DNA of 64,000 nucleotides from Caballeronia arvi (GTDB lineage: Bacteria; Pseudomonadota; Gammaproteobacteria; Burkholderiales; Burkholderiaceae), in assembly GCF_001544695.2 (NCBI RefSeq), contig NZ_FCOM02000012.1, positions 1 to 64,000 on the forward strand, given 5' to 3'. A program made the translations under genes and the position numbers. Positions 39,401 through 47,242 of this stretch are shown piece by piece. The notes under the pieces were generated by a model that was not told where the DNA came from, made no database searches, and saw nothing but the letters and a program-made list of their open reading frames with translations. How positions within the stretch are numbered: position 1 is the stretch's first letter; every line of letters begins with the position of its first letter.

Positions 39401-39521
39401 GGCGAAGGTCGTGCTGAAGCAGTTGTTCGAATCGCTCGGACGGCAGGCGGCGGGCAAGCCGGTGCAAGCGCACGGATCGTGGATCGCAAGACTCCTCGCA
39501 CGTTTCAGGAGACACGCATGA
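36480..39521 (+). CDS. hmfA: Furoyl-CoA dehydrogenase large subunit HmfA fused to a CoxG-like domain
   Basis: A 1,013-residue molybdopterin-binding subunit of the xanthine dehydrogenase family. HIGRPMQRLEDPAILTGRGR is the N-terminal (a/b hammerhead) opening; KTPTGLVRGFGGPQVYFALE lies in the molybdopterin-binding part; PLGAKGLGEGNNMSTPPCIA carries the catalytic glutamate. From about residue 847 a CoxG/SRPBCC domain is fused (AQGTVDLPATPEAVFAVLLD ... QVSGKVAAVGGRMLEGAAKV). CoxG proteins help deliver or anchor molybdenum hydroxylases. In the hmf route this enzyme hydroxylates 2-furoyl-CoA at C5. Start ATG 36480 behind AGGAG; the stop overlaps hmfB. Confidence 0.88.
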   Translation: MNQRETAFAHMDARVADNQAREATAPQRHIGRPMQRLEDPAILTGRGRYGDDIAVKPGTLHAAILRSPHAHADILSIDTEAASKLAGVRAVLTRDDLRPWSRPFVVGVKSPMEQWALAMDRVRYVGEPVAVVMAESRALAEDALDLIKVDYGMLDPVTSIEQAAKDDAPVLHERVGSNVISDRHFRYGEPEAAFERAPHRVKLVAHYPRNTCAPIECGVVVAEYLSGDEGYDVTSNFMGPFSLHAVMAMALNVTANRLRHKAPRDSGGSFGVKQAVFPYVVLMCLASRKAGAPVKWVEDRLEHLSAATSATARVSTIEAAVEADGRIVALSYDQLEDVGGYVRAPEPATFYRMHGCLTGAYAIPNLLVRNRVVLTNKTPTGLVRGFGGPQVYFALERLIQRIAIELKLDVLDVYRRNFVPADAFPYRAAAGALLDSGNYQEALRRSLDEGGYRELVARRDAARNEGRLYGIGFAAIVEPSVSNMGYITTVMPADARRKAGPKNGAIASATVSVDLLGGVVVTIASTPAGQGHMTVCAQVVADVLGLDPKDIVVNVEFDTHKDAWSVAAGNYSSRFAGAVAGTVHLAATRVRDKLARVLAKQFNCAPGDVRFEGARVFPHDAEDRALPFARAASNAPHWAPALLPEGEEPGLRETVFWSPPHMDAPDEQDRVNTSAAYGFAFDMCGVEVDRATGRVRIDRYVTVHDAGTILNPALADGQIRGAFAQGVGAALMEEFRYGSDGSFQSGTLADYLMPTTCEVPDPLIVHLETPSPFTPLGAKGLGEGNNMSTPPCIANAVADALGVEDIRLPLTPPKVMAMVGIDDPEPSRPEYREAPATKPVTPGGGRALTAQGTVDLPATPEAVFAVLLDPKTLANVIPGCHALEETAPNQYRADVTVGVGMIKARFEARIGLSEIDAPLRLRLAGAGISPLGSARGSGLVELTPQGSGTRLTYDYEAQVSGKVAAVGGRMLEGAAKVVLKQLFESLGRQAAGKPVQAHGSWIARLLARFRRHA

Positions 39522-40339
39522 AGCCTGCACCGTTCGATTACCTGCGCGCGATGGCCGCGCAAGACGCGCTCGACGCGCTCGCGCAATACGGCGAAGACGC
39601 CCGCGTGCTGGCGGGCGGCCAGTCGCTGATGGCCGTGCTCAATATGCGGCTCGCGCAGCCGAAGGTGCTCGTCGATATCTCGCGCACCGCCGAACTCGAT
39701 GCCGTGCGCGTGGACAAGGAGGCGGGTCATCTCGTCGTCAACGCCGCGGCGACGCAAGGCAGCGTCGAATGGCGCAGCACGCTCACCGACGAAGCGCCGC
39801 TGCTCGCGATGGCCTTCCCGCATATCTCGCACTTTCAGATTCGCAATCGCGGAACCGTGTGCGGATCGATCGCGCATGCGGACCCGAGCGCCGAGTTGCC
39901 GCTCGTGCTTTCGGCGCTCGGCGGCGACGTGATGCTGCGCTCGCGAAAGAGGCGTCGCACGCTCGCCGCGCAGGACTTCTTTCAGGGAATGCTGATGACC
40001 GCGCGCGAGCCCGACGAACTCGTCGAAGCGGTGCGCTTCCCGCTGCGCAAGGCAGGCGAGCGCTACGCGTTCGCGGAATTTTCGGCGCGACACGGTGATT
40101 TCGCGATCGTCGCGTGCGCGGCCGTGGTCACCGACGATTCGATCCGTATTGCAGTGGGCGGCGTCGCGGACCGGCCGGTGACCGAGCAATGGCCGCGTCT
40201 CTCGGGCGACGACTTGCGCGGCGCACTGAACGATTTGAGTTGGAAACTGAACGCGCAGGACGACGCGCACATCAGCGCGAAATATCGCCGGAATTTGGTC
40301 CGGCAACTCGGATGGCGCGTGATCAAGGAGGCGAAGTGA
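39518..40339 (+). CDS. hmfB: Furoyl-CoA dehydrogenase FAD subunit HmfB
   Basis: A 273-residue FAD-binding subunit of a molybdenum hydroxylase. The FAD loops are visible: ARVLAGGQSLMAVLNMRLAQ early and FRNRGTVCGSIAHADPSAEL-type segment, here IRNRGTVCGSIAHADPSAEL. It shuttles electrons between the iron-sulfur subunit and the final acceptor. It begins with an ATGA overlap with hmfA and ends with a GTGA overlap with hmfC, so the three subunits are translationally coupled. Confidence 0.9.
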   Translation: MKPAPFDYLRAMAAQDALDALAQYGEDARVLAGGQSLMAVLNMRLAQPKVLVDISRTAELDAVRVDKEAGHLVVNAAATQGSVEWRSTLTDEAPLLAMAFPHISHFQIRNRGTVCGSIAHADPSAELPLVLSALGGDVMLRSRKRRRTLAAQDFFQGMLMTAREPDELVEAVRFPLRKAGERYAFAEFSARHGDFAIVACAAVVTDDSIRIAVGGVADRPVTEQWPRLSGDDLRGALNDLSWKLNAQDDAHISAKYRRNLVRQLGWRVIKEAK

Positions 40340-40872
40340 GCAAGACATCGACGAACATTCTGCGGCAAGGCGAAGCGCGGCGCATCACGCTGACGCTTAA
40401 CGGCCGCGAACGAAGCGGCTATTGCGAGCCGCGAGAACTGCTGTCGGACTTCATCCGGCACGAGCTCGGCGCGACCGGCACGCACGTCGGCTGCGAACAT
40501 GGCGTGTGCGGCGCGTGCACGGTGCACGTCGACGGCGTTGCGGCGCGTTCGTGCCTGATGCTCGCGGTGCAAGTGCAGGGAAGGAGTGTCGATACGGTCG
40601 AGGGTCTTGCGCCCGATCAGACGCTTGGCGACTTGCAGCAGGCGTTCCAGCGGCATCACGCGCTGCAATGCGGCTTCTGCACCGCGGGCATTCTGATGTC
40701 GTGTGCCGACTACCTGCAACGCGTGCCCGACCCGAGTGAAGAGCAAGTGCGCGAGATGCTCTCGGGTCATATCTGCCGCTGTACGGGCTACACGCCCATC
40801 GTGGCCGCGGTGCTCGACGTGGCGGCGCGCCGCCGGGCCGAGGCAAGCACGAAGGAGGTCGAACATGCTTGA
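40336..40872 (+). CDS. hmfC: Furoyl-CoA dehydrogenase 2Fe-2S subunit HmfC
   Basis: A 178-residue two-cluster iron-sulfur subunit. The plant-type ferredoxin cluster is CEHGVCGACTVHVDG with a later cysteine (ARSCLML), and the second, four-helix cluster is QCGFCTAGILMSC and HICRCTGYTPIV. Start is a GTG (40336-40338) overlapping the hmfB stop, preceded by AAGGAG. The next gene, hmfD, overlaps its stop by eight bases. Confidence 0.92.
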   Translation: MSKTSTNILRQGEARRITLTLNGRERSGYCEPRELLSDFIRHELGATGTHVGCEHGVCGACTVHVDGVAARSCLMLAVQVQGRSVDTVEGLAPDQTLGDLQQAFQRHHALQCGFCTAGILMSCADYLQRVPDPSEEQVREMLSGHICRCTGYTPIVAAVLDVAARRRAEASTKEVEHA

Positions 40873-42436
40873 TCTCGGACGCACGTTCCTGCAAAGCGTC
40901 GAGCGCAGTCCGGACGCGCTCGCGCTCGTCGATGGCGATACGCAATTCACCTACGCGCAGTGGCACCGCGTCATCCTCAATGTCGCCGATGGCTTGCGCA
41001 AACTCGGTCTCGCACGTGGCGACCGGCTGCTCGTCGTGCTGCAAAACCGCTGGGAAATGGCGACGCTGCATTGGGCCTGCCAGTTCGCGGGCATCGTCAT
41101 CGTGCCGCTCAACTGGCGCGCGAAACCCGACGAACTCGACTACTGTGTGACTGACGCGGGCGTGAAGGCGATCGTCTACGAACCGGTGTGCGCGGATGCC
41201 GTCTTGCAAAGCAGCGCGGCGCAGAACGTGCCGCGCATCGGACTTGATGGTGCCCAAGGCCGCACGATCTCCTACGACGCGCTGCTCGTCGAACGCGCGC
41301 ATGCAGGCGAAACCACCGACGCGAATGCAGACGATCTCTCGCTGATTCTCTACACATCGGGCACGACCGGCAAGGCGAAGGGTGTGCCGCGCCGTCACCG
41401 GCATGAACGCGCGGGCGCGCTAGCGCACGTCGCGCAGAACCTGTACCGGCGCGGCGAACGCACACTCGGCGTGATGCCGCTCTATCACACGATGGGCGTG
41501 CGCTCGCTGCTCTCGATGGCGCTCGTCGATGGTCTCTTCGTCTGTGTGCGGCGCTGGAACGCGCGGCTCGCGCTCGAGTCCATCGCGAAGCACGGCCTCA
41601 CGTGCCTGTATCTCGTGCCGACGCTCTATCACGACCTGCTCGCCGACAGCGCATTCGCGAGCACGGACACGTCGTCGGTCAGAAAGCTCGGCTTCGCGGG
41701 CGCACCGATGAACGACGGCCTGCTCAAGCGCCTCTCGGCCGCGTTCGAGCCAGAACTGTTCGTCAATCACTACGGCTCATCCGAGGTCTACACGTTCAGC
41801 ATCGATCAGGACGCGACGAAGAAACCCGGCAGCGCGGGCCGCGCGGGCATCAATACGCGGTTGCGCGTCGTGAAGCTCGATGCGCTCTCGCCCGATCAGA
41901 GGGCCGAAGTCGGCGAGGAAGGCCAGATCATCGTGCACCTGCTCGGCGACGAAGCTTTCGAAGGCTATTGGAATCGCCCCGATGCCAACGCGAAGTCGCT
42001 CCGCGAAGGGTGGTACTTCACCGGCGACACCGGCTACTTCGACGAAGACGGCGACCTTTACGTTTCCGGACGAGTCGACGACATGATCATCAGCGGCGGC
42101 GAGAACATCTCGCCGGTCGACATCGAATCGGTACTTTCGCTGCATCCGTCGGTCGATGAAGTGGCCGTCGCGGGCGTGAAGGACGAGCGCTGGGGCCAGC
42201 GCGTGGTCGCGTTCATCAAGCGCCGCGCCTACGTCGATTCAGCCGCGCTCGACACATGGTGCCGCGAGTCGGACCTGGTCAACTTCAAGCGTCCGCGCGA
42301 CTACGTGTTCGTTGACGACATCCCGAAATCGCCGGTCGGCAAGATCCTGCGCCGCAAGCTTTCCGCAGGCGAATATCAATGCGATGGCGGTCTGTCCGCA
42401 TCCGCTGCACACCACACCGAAATCACCAAGGAGTAG
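40865..42436 (+). CDS. hmfD: 2-Furoyl-CoA synthetase HmfD (acyl-CoA ligase)
   Basis: A 523-residue adenylate-forming CoA ligase. The core motifs are present: LILYTSGTTGKAKGVPRRHR (P-loop), FVNHYGSSEVYTF, GWYFTGDTGYFDEDGDLYVS and KSPVGKILRRKL (the lysine that acts late). It activates 2-furoate to 2-furoyl-CoA, the substrate of HmfABC. It starts within the end of hmfC (8-base overlap) with AAGGAGG upstream. Specificity is inferred from the neighbours; similar ligases act on benzoates. Confidence 0.88.
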   Translation: MLDLGRTFLQSVERSPDALALVDGDTQFTYAQWHRVILNVADGLRKLGLARGDRLLVVLQNRWEMATLHWACQFAGIVIVPLNWRAKPDELDYCVTDAGVKAIVYEPVCADAVLQSSAAQNVPRIGLDGAQGRTISYDALLVERAHAGETTDANADDLSLILYTSGTTGKAKGVPRRHRHERAGALAHVAQNLYRRGERTLGVMPLYHTMGVRSLLSMALVDGLFVCVRRWNARLALESIAKHGLTCLYLVPTLYHDLLADSAFASTDTSSVRKLGFAGAPMNDGLLKRLSAAFEPELFVNHYGSSEVYTFSIDQDATKKPGSAGRAGINTRLRVVKLDALSPDQRAEVGEEGQIIVHLLGDEAFEGYWNRPDANAKSLREGWYFTGDTGYFDEDGDLYVSGRVDDMIISGGENISPVDIESVLSLHPSVDEVAVAGVKDERWGQRVVAFIKRRAYVDSAALDTWCRESDLVNFKRPRDYVFVDDIPKSPVGKILRRKLSAGEYQCDGGLSASAAHHTEITKE

Positions 42437-42442
42437 ACCACC

Positions 42443-43249
42443 ATGACCGATTTGATCCATCACGGCCAAGCACTGCTAAAGGACCTCGACGGCTTCTCGA
42501 TCGAGATAGACGCCGGGCGCGAGCGCGCCGACATCATCCTGCATCGCCCGCCGTTCAACGTGATCTCGATGCACGCGCGCGACCAGTTGCGCGCCGCGTT
42601 CGAGGCGCTCGACGAAGACGATCGGGTGCGCGTAATCGTCGTGCGCGCGAAGGGCGAGCACTTTTCGAGCGGCGGCGACATCAAGGGCTTTCTCGAAGCT
42701 TCGCCCGAGCATGTCTCGAAGCTCGCCTGGAATATCGCGGCGCCCGCGCGCTGCTCGAAGCCGGTGATCGCGGCCAATCGCGGTTTCTGCTTCGGCGTGG
42801 GCTTCGAGCTGTCACTTGCGTGCGACTTCCGCATAGCGACCGAGACCACGTTCTATGCACTGCCCGAACAGAAGCTCGGGCAGATTCCGGGCTCGGGCGG
42901 ATCGGCGCGGTTGCAGCAGATGGTCGGCGTCGGCAGGACCAAGGACATCGTGATGCGCTCGCGCCGCATACCGGGCAAGCAGGCGTACGAGTGGGGCATC
43001 GTGGTCGAGTGCGTGCCGGATGCGGAACTGGAAACCGCCACCGACGCACTCGTCAACGAGTTGCGCTCGTTCTCGCCGCTCGCGCAACGCACGGCGAAGA
43101 AGCTGCTCAACGATTCCGAAGATGCGCCGCTCTCGATCGCGATCGAACTCGAAGGGCATTGCTATAGCCGTCTGCGAACCTCGGACGATTTCCGTGAAGG
43201 CGTCGAAGCGTTCCATGGCAAGCGCAATCCGGTGTTCCGCGGTTCCTGA
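42443..43249 (+). CDS. hmfE: Enoyl-CoA hydratase/isomerase-family 2-oxoglutaryl-CoA hydrolase HmfE
   Basis: A 268-residue crotonase-fold protein. Its oxyanion-hole segments are VRAKGEHFSSGGDIKGFLEA and FCFGVGFELSLACDFRIATE. In hmf clusters the enoyl-CoA hydratase homologue is assigned the final hydrolysis to 2-oxoglutarate after ring opening of 5-hydroxyfuroyl-CoA. ATG 42443 follows AGGAG, six bases after the hmfD stop. The exact reaction is taken from the family context. Confidence 0.8.
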   Translation: MTDLIHHGQALLKDLDGFSIEIDAGRERADIILHRPPFNVISMHARDQLRAAFEALDEDDRVRVIVVRAKGEHFSSGGDIKGFLEASPEHVSKLAWNIAAPARCSKPVIAANRGFCFGVGFELSLACDFRIATETTFYALPEQKLGQIPGSGGSARLQQMVGVGRTKDIVMRSRRIPGKQAYEWGIVVECVPDAELETATDALVNELRSFSPLAQRTAKKLLNDSEDAPLSIAIELEGHCYSRLRTSDDFREGVEAFHGKRNPVFRGS

Positions 43250-43278
43250 GAAGCCAGCAAGAGAGGAGGAGACAGGCA

Positions 43279-45006
43279 ATGGAACGTTTCGACTACGTGA
43301 TCATCGGTGGCGGATCGGCGGGATGCGTACTCGCGCATCGACTGTCGGGGGTGCCGTCGCTGCGCGTCGCGTTGGTCGAGGCGGGCGCGGATACGGCACC
43401 GGGCGCGGTGCCCGCGCATATCCTCGACAGCTATCCAATGCCCGTCTTTTGCGGCGATACCTACATTTGGCCGGATCTGAAAGCGAGGGCGACAAAGACA
43501 TCGGCGCCGCGCGTGTATGAGCAGGGCCGTGTGATGGGCGGCGGGTCGAGTATCAACGTGCAGTCGGCGAATCGCGGCCTGCCGCGTGACTACGACGAGT
43601 GGGCCGCGAACGGCGCGCCGGGCTGGGCATGGGACGACGTGCTGCCATATTTTCGCAAGCTCGAGCGTGATGTGAATTTCCCCTCTGGGGAGTTGCATGG
43701 CAGCGATGGTCCAGTGCCGATCCGCCGCATCATGCCGGAAGACTGGCCCCCATTCTGTCACGCGTTCGCCGATGGTCTGCGCGCGAACGGCTTCGCCACC
43801 TTGCAGGACCAAAATGCGGAGTTCGGCGATGGCTTGTTTCCAGGGGCGTTCTCCAACATCGACGACAAGCGCGTGTCTACCGCTGTCGCGTACCTCGACG
43901 AAGCGACGCGTAGGCGGCCCAATCTCACTGTGTATCCGAACCTGCGTGTCGAGCGAATCGTGATGGAAGGGACCGCCGCTCAGGGCGTGGTCGCGGTGGC
44001 GTCCAACGGCGAGCGGGTGCATCTGGACGCCGATGAGGTCGTGGTCTGTGCGGGCGCGCTCCAGTCGCCCGCGTTGCTGATGCGCGCTGGCATCGGCTCA
44101 AAGCATGAGCTCCGCGAGCTCGGCATTGGATGCCTCGTCGACCTGCCCGGCGTCGGGCGCAATCTGCAGGATCATCCGTCGCTCACCTTCTGCCATTTTC
44201 TCGAACCGCGCTTTCGTATGCCGCTTTCCCGGCGTCGCGCAAGCATGACAGCGGCTCGTTTCACGTCGGGCGTTGATGGCGGCGAATCGTCGGATATGTA
44301 TTTGTCGAGCGCGACGCGTGCCGCATGGCATTCGCTCGGCAACCGGCTTGGTCTCTTCTTTCTCTGGTGCAACCGGCCGTATTCGCGCGGCCGCGTGCAA
44401 CTCGTTTCATCCGATGCAGCGGTCGCACCGCGTGTCGAACTCAATTTGCTCGACGATCAACGCGACCTCGACCGGCTTGCGGTTGGCGTACGGATGCTCG
44501 CGAAGATCGTCGCGGCATCGGGCCTCGGACACGATCAGCGCGATTTCTTTCCCGCGGCTTTTTCGCCGCGCGTGAAGGCGTTAAGCCGTGTTGGCGAGGG
44601 CAACGCGCTGCTGACTTCGATGCTCGGCACGCTGCTCGATACGCCCGCGCCGATCCGCCGTCTGCTGATAGAACGCTTTTTCACGCGCGGGCTCAGGATC
44701 TCCGAGCTACTCGCCGATGAACGCGCGCTCGCGGATTTCATCCGCGCGAACGTCTTCGGCGTATGGCATGCGAGCGGAACGTGCCGCATGGGCGACGCGC
44801 ACGAGCGAAGCGCCGTGACCGACACCGAGGGCCGAGTGCACGGAACGCGAGGCCTGCGAGTCGTTGATGCATCGCTGATGCCGCGGTTGCCTTCGGCGAA
44901 TACCAATATTCCGACCATCATGATTGCCGAGAAGATCGCCGACGCAATGGTCACGAGACGCGCAGGCAGCGCATTGACAACGACGCCGCTCGCCGCCGCG
45001 CGCTGA
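43279..45006 (+). CDS. hmfH: GMC-family HMF/furfural oxidoreductase HmfH
   Basis: A 575-residue FAD-dependent GMC oxidoreductase. FDYVIIGGGSAGCVLAHRLS is the dinucleotide fold, RVMGGGSSINVQSANRGLPR the GMC signature, and VFGVWHASGTCRMGDAH carries the catalytic histidine; the end NIPTIMIAEKIADAMV is typical. HmfH of Cupriavidus basilensis oxidises HMF stepwise to 2,5-furandicarboxylate and furfural to furoate. Start ATG 43279 has a strong GAGGAGG-rich site 29 bases after hmfE. A general alcohol oxidase role is the main alternative. Confidence 0.85.
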   Translation: MERFDYVIIGGGSAGCVLAHRLSGVPSLRVALVEAGADTAPGAVPAHILDSYPMPVFCGDTYIWPDLKARATKTSAPRVYEQGRVMGGGSSINVQSANRGLPRDYDEWAANGAPGWAWDDVLPYFRKLERDVNFPSGELHGSDGPVPIRRIMPEDWPPFCHAFADGLRANGFATLQDQNAEFGDGLFPGAFSNIDDKRVSTAVAYLDEATRRRPNLTVYPNLRVERIVMEGTAAQGVVAVASNGERVHLDADEVVVCAGALQSPALLMRAGIGSKHELRELGIGCLVDLPGVGRNLQDHPSLTFCHFLEPRFRMPLSRRRASMTAARFTSGVDGGESSDMYLSSATRAAWHSLGNRLGLFFLWCNRPYSRGRVQLVSSDAAVAPRVELNLLDDQRDLDRLAVGVRMLAKIVAASGLGHDQRDFFPAAFSPRVKALSRVGEGNALLTSMLGTLLDTPAPIRRLLIERFFTRGLRISELLADERALADFIRANVFGVWHASGTCRMGDAHERSAVTDTEGRVHGTRGLRVVDASLMPRLPSANTNIPTIMIAEKIADAMVTRRAGSALTTTPLAAAR

Positions 45007-45101
45007 CAAGTTTCTTTAACGGCAATAAGAGCACGCCACAACAACGTGCCTTCAACACGGGATCGATCGAGAGATGGCCCGGTGAATTCAAGGAGATGGA
45101 A

Positions 45102-46478
45102 ATGTCCGTAGCAGCGCAAAATGGCGCCGCCGCACCCGCTGTCGATCAGCGACAGGTGATGGGGGCAGTGGTAGCTTCATGTCTCGGCTGGGCACTGGAT
45201 CTGTTCGATCTGTTCGTGCTGTTGTATGTCGCGCCAGTGGTGGGGCGTCTTTTCTTCCCCTCCGAGCACGCGATGCTTTCTCTCGCCGCCGTCTATGCAT
45301 CGTTCGCCGTGACACTGCTGATGCGCCCGCTCGGCTCCGCGCTCTTCGGTTCTTACGCCGATCGCCGTGGCCGTAAAGGCGCGATGATCATGGCGGTGGT
45401 CGGTGTCGGCCTGTCGACGGCCGCGTTCGGCCTGCTGCCGACCGTCGCTCAAGTCGGCCTGCTCGCGCCGATTCTCTTCCTCTTGCTGCGCCTCATCCAG
45501 GGCGTGTTTGTCGGCGGCGTGGTTGCTTCCACGCACACCATCGGAACGGAATCCGTCGCGCCGAAGTATCGCGGCGCGGTGTCGGGACTGATCGGGGGCG
45601 GCGGGGCGGGGCTCGGCGCGCTGCTCGCGTCAGTAACGTTCCTCGCGATGTCGGCGCTTTTCCCCGGCGATGCATTTGACGTATGGGGCTGGCGCTGCAT
45701 GTTCTTCACCGGAATCATCAGCTCGGTGCTTGGTCTCTTCGTGTTCAACAGCCTCGAAGAGTCGCCGCTGTGGAAGAAGCTCGCCGCCGAAAAGGCTGCG
45801 AAGGCCGCCGCGCAGGTCAAGAGCGCGCCCGTCGAAGTCGTGCGCTCGCCGCTAAAGACGCTGTTCTCGCGCGACTATCGCAAGATCCTTTTCGTCAACC
45901 TGCTCCTGACGATCGGAGGCGGCAGCGGCTACTACCTGACATCGGGCTACCTGCCGACGTTCCTGAAGGTAGTTAGCCACGCCCCCAACGGTGCGGCCGC
46001 GGCGATCCTGATGGTCTGCAGCATCGCGGTTGTGATCGCATCGATCGCGGCAGGGCACCTCAGTACGTTCATCGGCCGCAAGAGTGCGTTTGTGTGGATC
46101 GGGCTGATCCGGCTCGTCGCGTTGCCCGCGCTCTTTTTGCTGCTGCCTACCGCAGACAGCATCATGATGGTCGGCGTCTATGCAGTCCTTCTCAGCGCGC
46201 TCGGCAGCGCCGGCTATGCGCCGATCCTGATCTTCCTGAACGAACGCTTCCCGACCTCGATCCGCGCGACCGGCACGGGCCTGTCCTGGAATATCGGCTT
46301 CGCGATCGGCGGAGTGATGCCGACGGCCGTGTCGCTGGTGGCGAAGGACGCGAGCCAGTTGCCGATGACGCTAGCCATCTTCGTCGGCGCGATCAGCGTG
46401 ATTTTCCTCGTGGGCGCATTCGTCGTGCCCGAGACGCTCGGCAAGCTCGAAGCCGGTTCCGCGCGCAGTCAATCCTGA
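45102..46478 (+). CDS. hmfT: MFS transporter of the hmf cluster (aromatic/organic-acid:proton symporter type)
   Basis: A 458-residue major facilitator with about 12 membrane helices. Loop motifs are SYADRRGRKGAMIMAVVGVG between TM2 and TM3 and AGHLSTFIGRKSAFVWIGLI at the middle loop. It belongs to the metabolite:proton symporter group. Located after hmfH, it likely imports furoate or a related furan acid. Both ATG 45096 and 45102 are in frame; AGGAG is six bases before 45102, which I prefer. Confidence 0.85.
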   Translation: MSVAAQNGAAAPAVDQRQVMGAVVASCLGWALDLFDLFVLLYVAPVVGRLFFPSEHAMLSLAAVYASFAVTLLMRPLGSALFGSYADRRGRKGAMIMAVVGVGLSTAAFGLLPTVAQVGLLAPILFLLLRLIQGVFVGGVVASTHTIGTESVAPKYRGAVSGLIGGGGAGLGALLASVTFLAMSALFPGDAFDVWGWRCMFFTGIISSVLGLFVFNSLEESPLWKKLAAEKAAKAAAQVKSAPVEVVRSPLKTLFSRDYRKILFVNLLLTIGGGSGYYLTSGYLPTFLKVVSHAPNGAAAAILMVCSIAVVIASIAAGHLSTFIGRKSAFVWIGLIRLVALPALFLLLPTADSIMMVGVYAVLLSALGSAGYAPILIFLNERFPTSIRATGTGLSWNIGFAIGGVMPTAVSLVAKDASQLPMTLAIFVGAISVIFLVGAFVVPETLGKLEAGSARSQS

Positions 46479-46540
46479 GTCATTGGGCATAACGGCGGAC
46501 GCCAATGGGCGCACGCCTTTCACAACAGCCGGAGACATCG

Positions 46541-47242
46541 ATGAAATATGAAGAAGACGTTCGTGCGCGTTCCTACAAGTTCCGTGACGAGTATGTCAAT
46601 GCCACGCCATGGTGGTATCGCGGCGAAATGCACCTCGGTTTCACATTGCTTTTCACTGGCGGCGTGATCGTGTATTGCCTGATGCAGCTTCATGCGCCAA
46701 CGCTCGCCGAATGGCTGGCGGTCATTCCGCTCTTTCTGTTCGGCAACTGGGCGGAATGGGCGGCGCACCGCTACGTGCTGCATCGTCCGACGAAGTATTT
46801 CAGCATGATCTACAAGCGCCATTGCGCGGTCCATCACCGGTTCTTCACGCATGTGACGCTTGAATACAAGGGCCACCGTCACTGGCGCGCGCTGCTGTTT
46901 CCGCCTTTCGCGCCGGTTGCGTTCGTGCTGGCGGCCGTGCCGTTCGCGCTCCTGATTGGGTTCGTATTCTCCCGCAACGCAGGCTACATCGCGCTCTTCA
47001 CGATGGCGGCGTATTTTCTGATGTACGAGGGCCTGCATACGCTCTCACACTTCACCGACAGCCCGTTCCTCGACCGAGTTCCGCTCGTCAACACGGTGCG
47101 GCGCCTGCACGCCACACACCACGATCCCGAAGTGATGGCGACACAGAACTTCAACCTCACCTTCCCGATCTGCGACACGCTCTTTGGCACGCGCAGCGAC
47201 GTTCCGAGTAGTGCGCGCGAACCGTTGGAACGCGGCCGCTAA
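46541..47242 (+). CDS. Sterol-desaturase/fatty-acid-hydroxylase-family membrane protein
   Basis: A 233-residue membrane protein of the fatty-acid hydroxylase superfamily, di-iron enzymes with histidine clusters: AAHRYVLH, HCAVHHRF, HTLSHF and HATHHD are all present, so the metal site appears complete. There are about four hydrophobic segments. It follows the MFS gene by about 60 bases and is not part of the classical hmf set. It could hydroxylate a lipid or a small hydrophobic substrate. ATG 46541 follows GGAGA; its stop overlaps the end of the convergent LysR gene by four bases. Confidence 0.82.
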   Translation: MKYEEDVRARSYKFRDEYVNATPWWYRGEMHLGFTLLFTGGVIVYCLMQLHAPTLAEWLAVIPLFLFGNWAEWAAHRYVLHRPTKYFSMIYKRHCAVHHRFFTHVTLEYKGHRHWRALLFPPFAPVAFVLAAVPFALLIGFVFSRNAGYIALFTMAAYFLMYEGLHTLSHFTDSPFLDRVPLVNTVRRLHATHHDPEVMATQNFNLTFPICDTLFGTRSDVPSSAREPLERGR

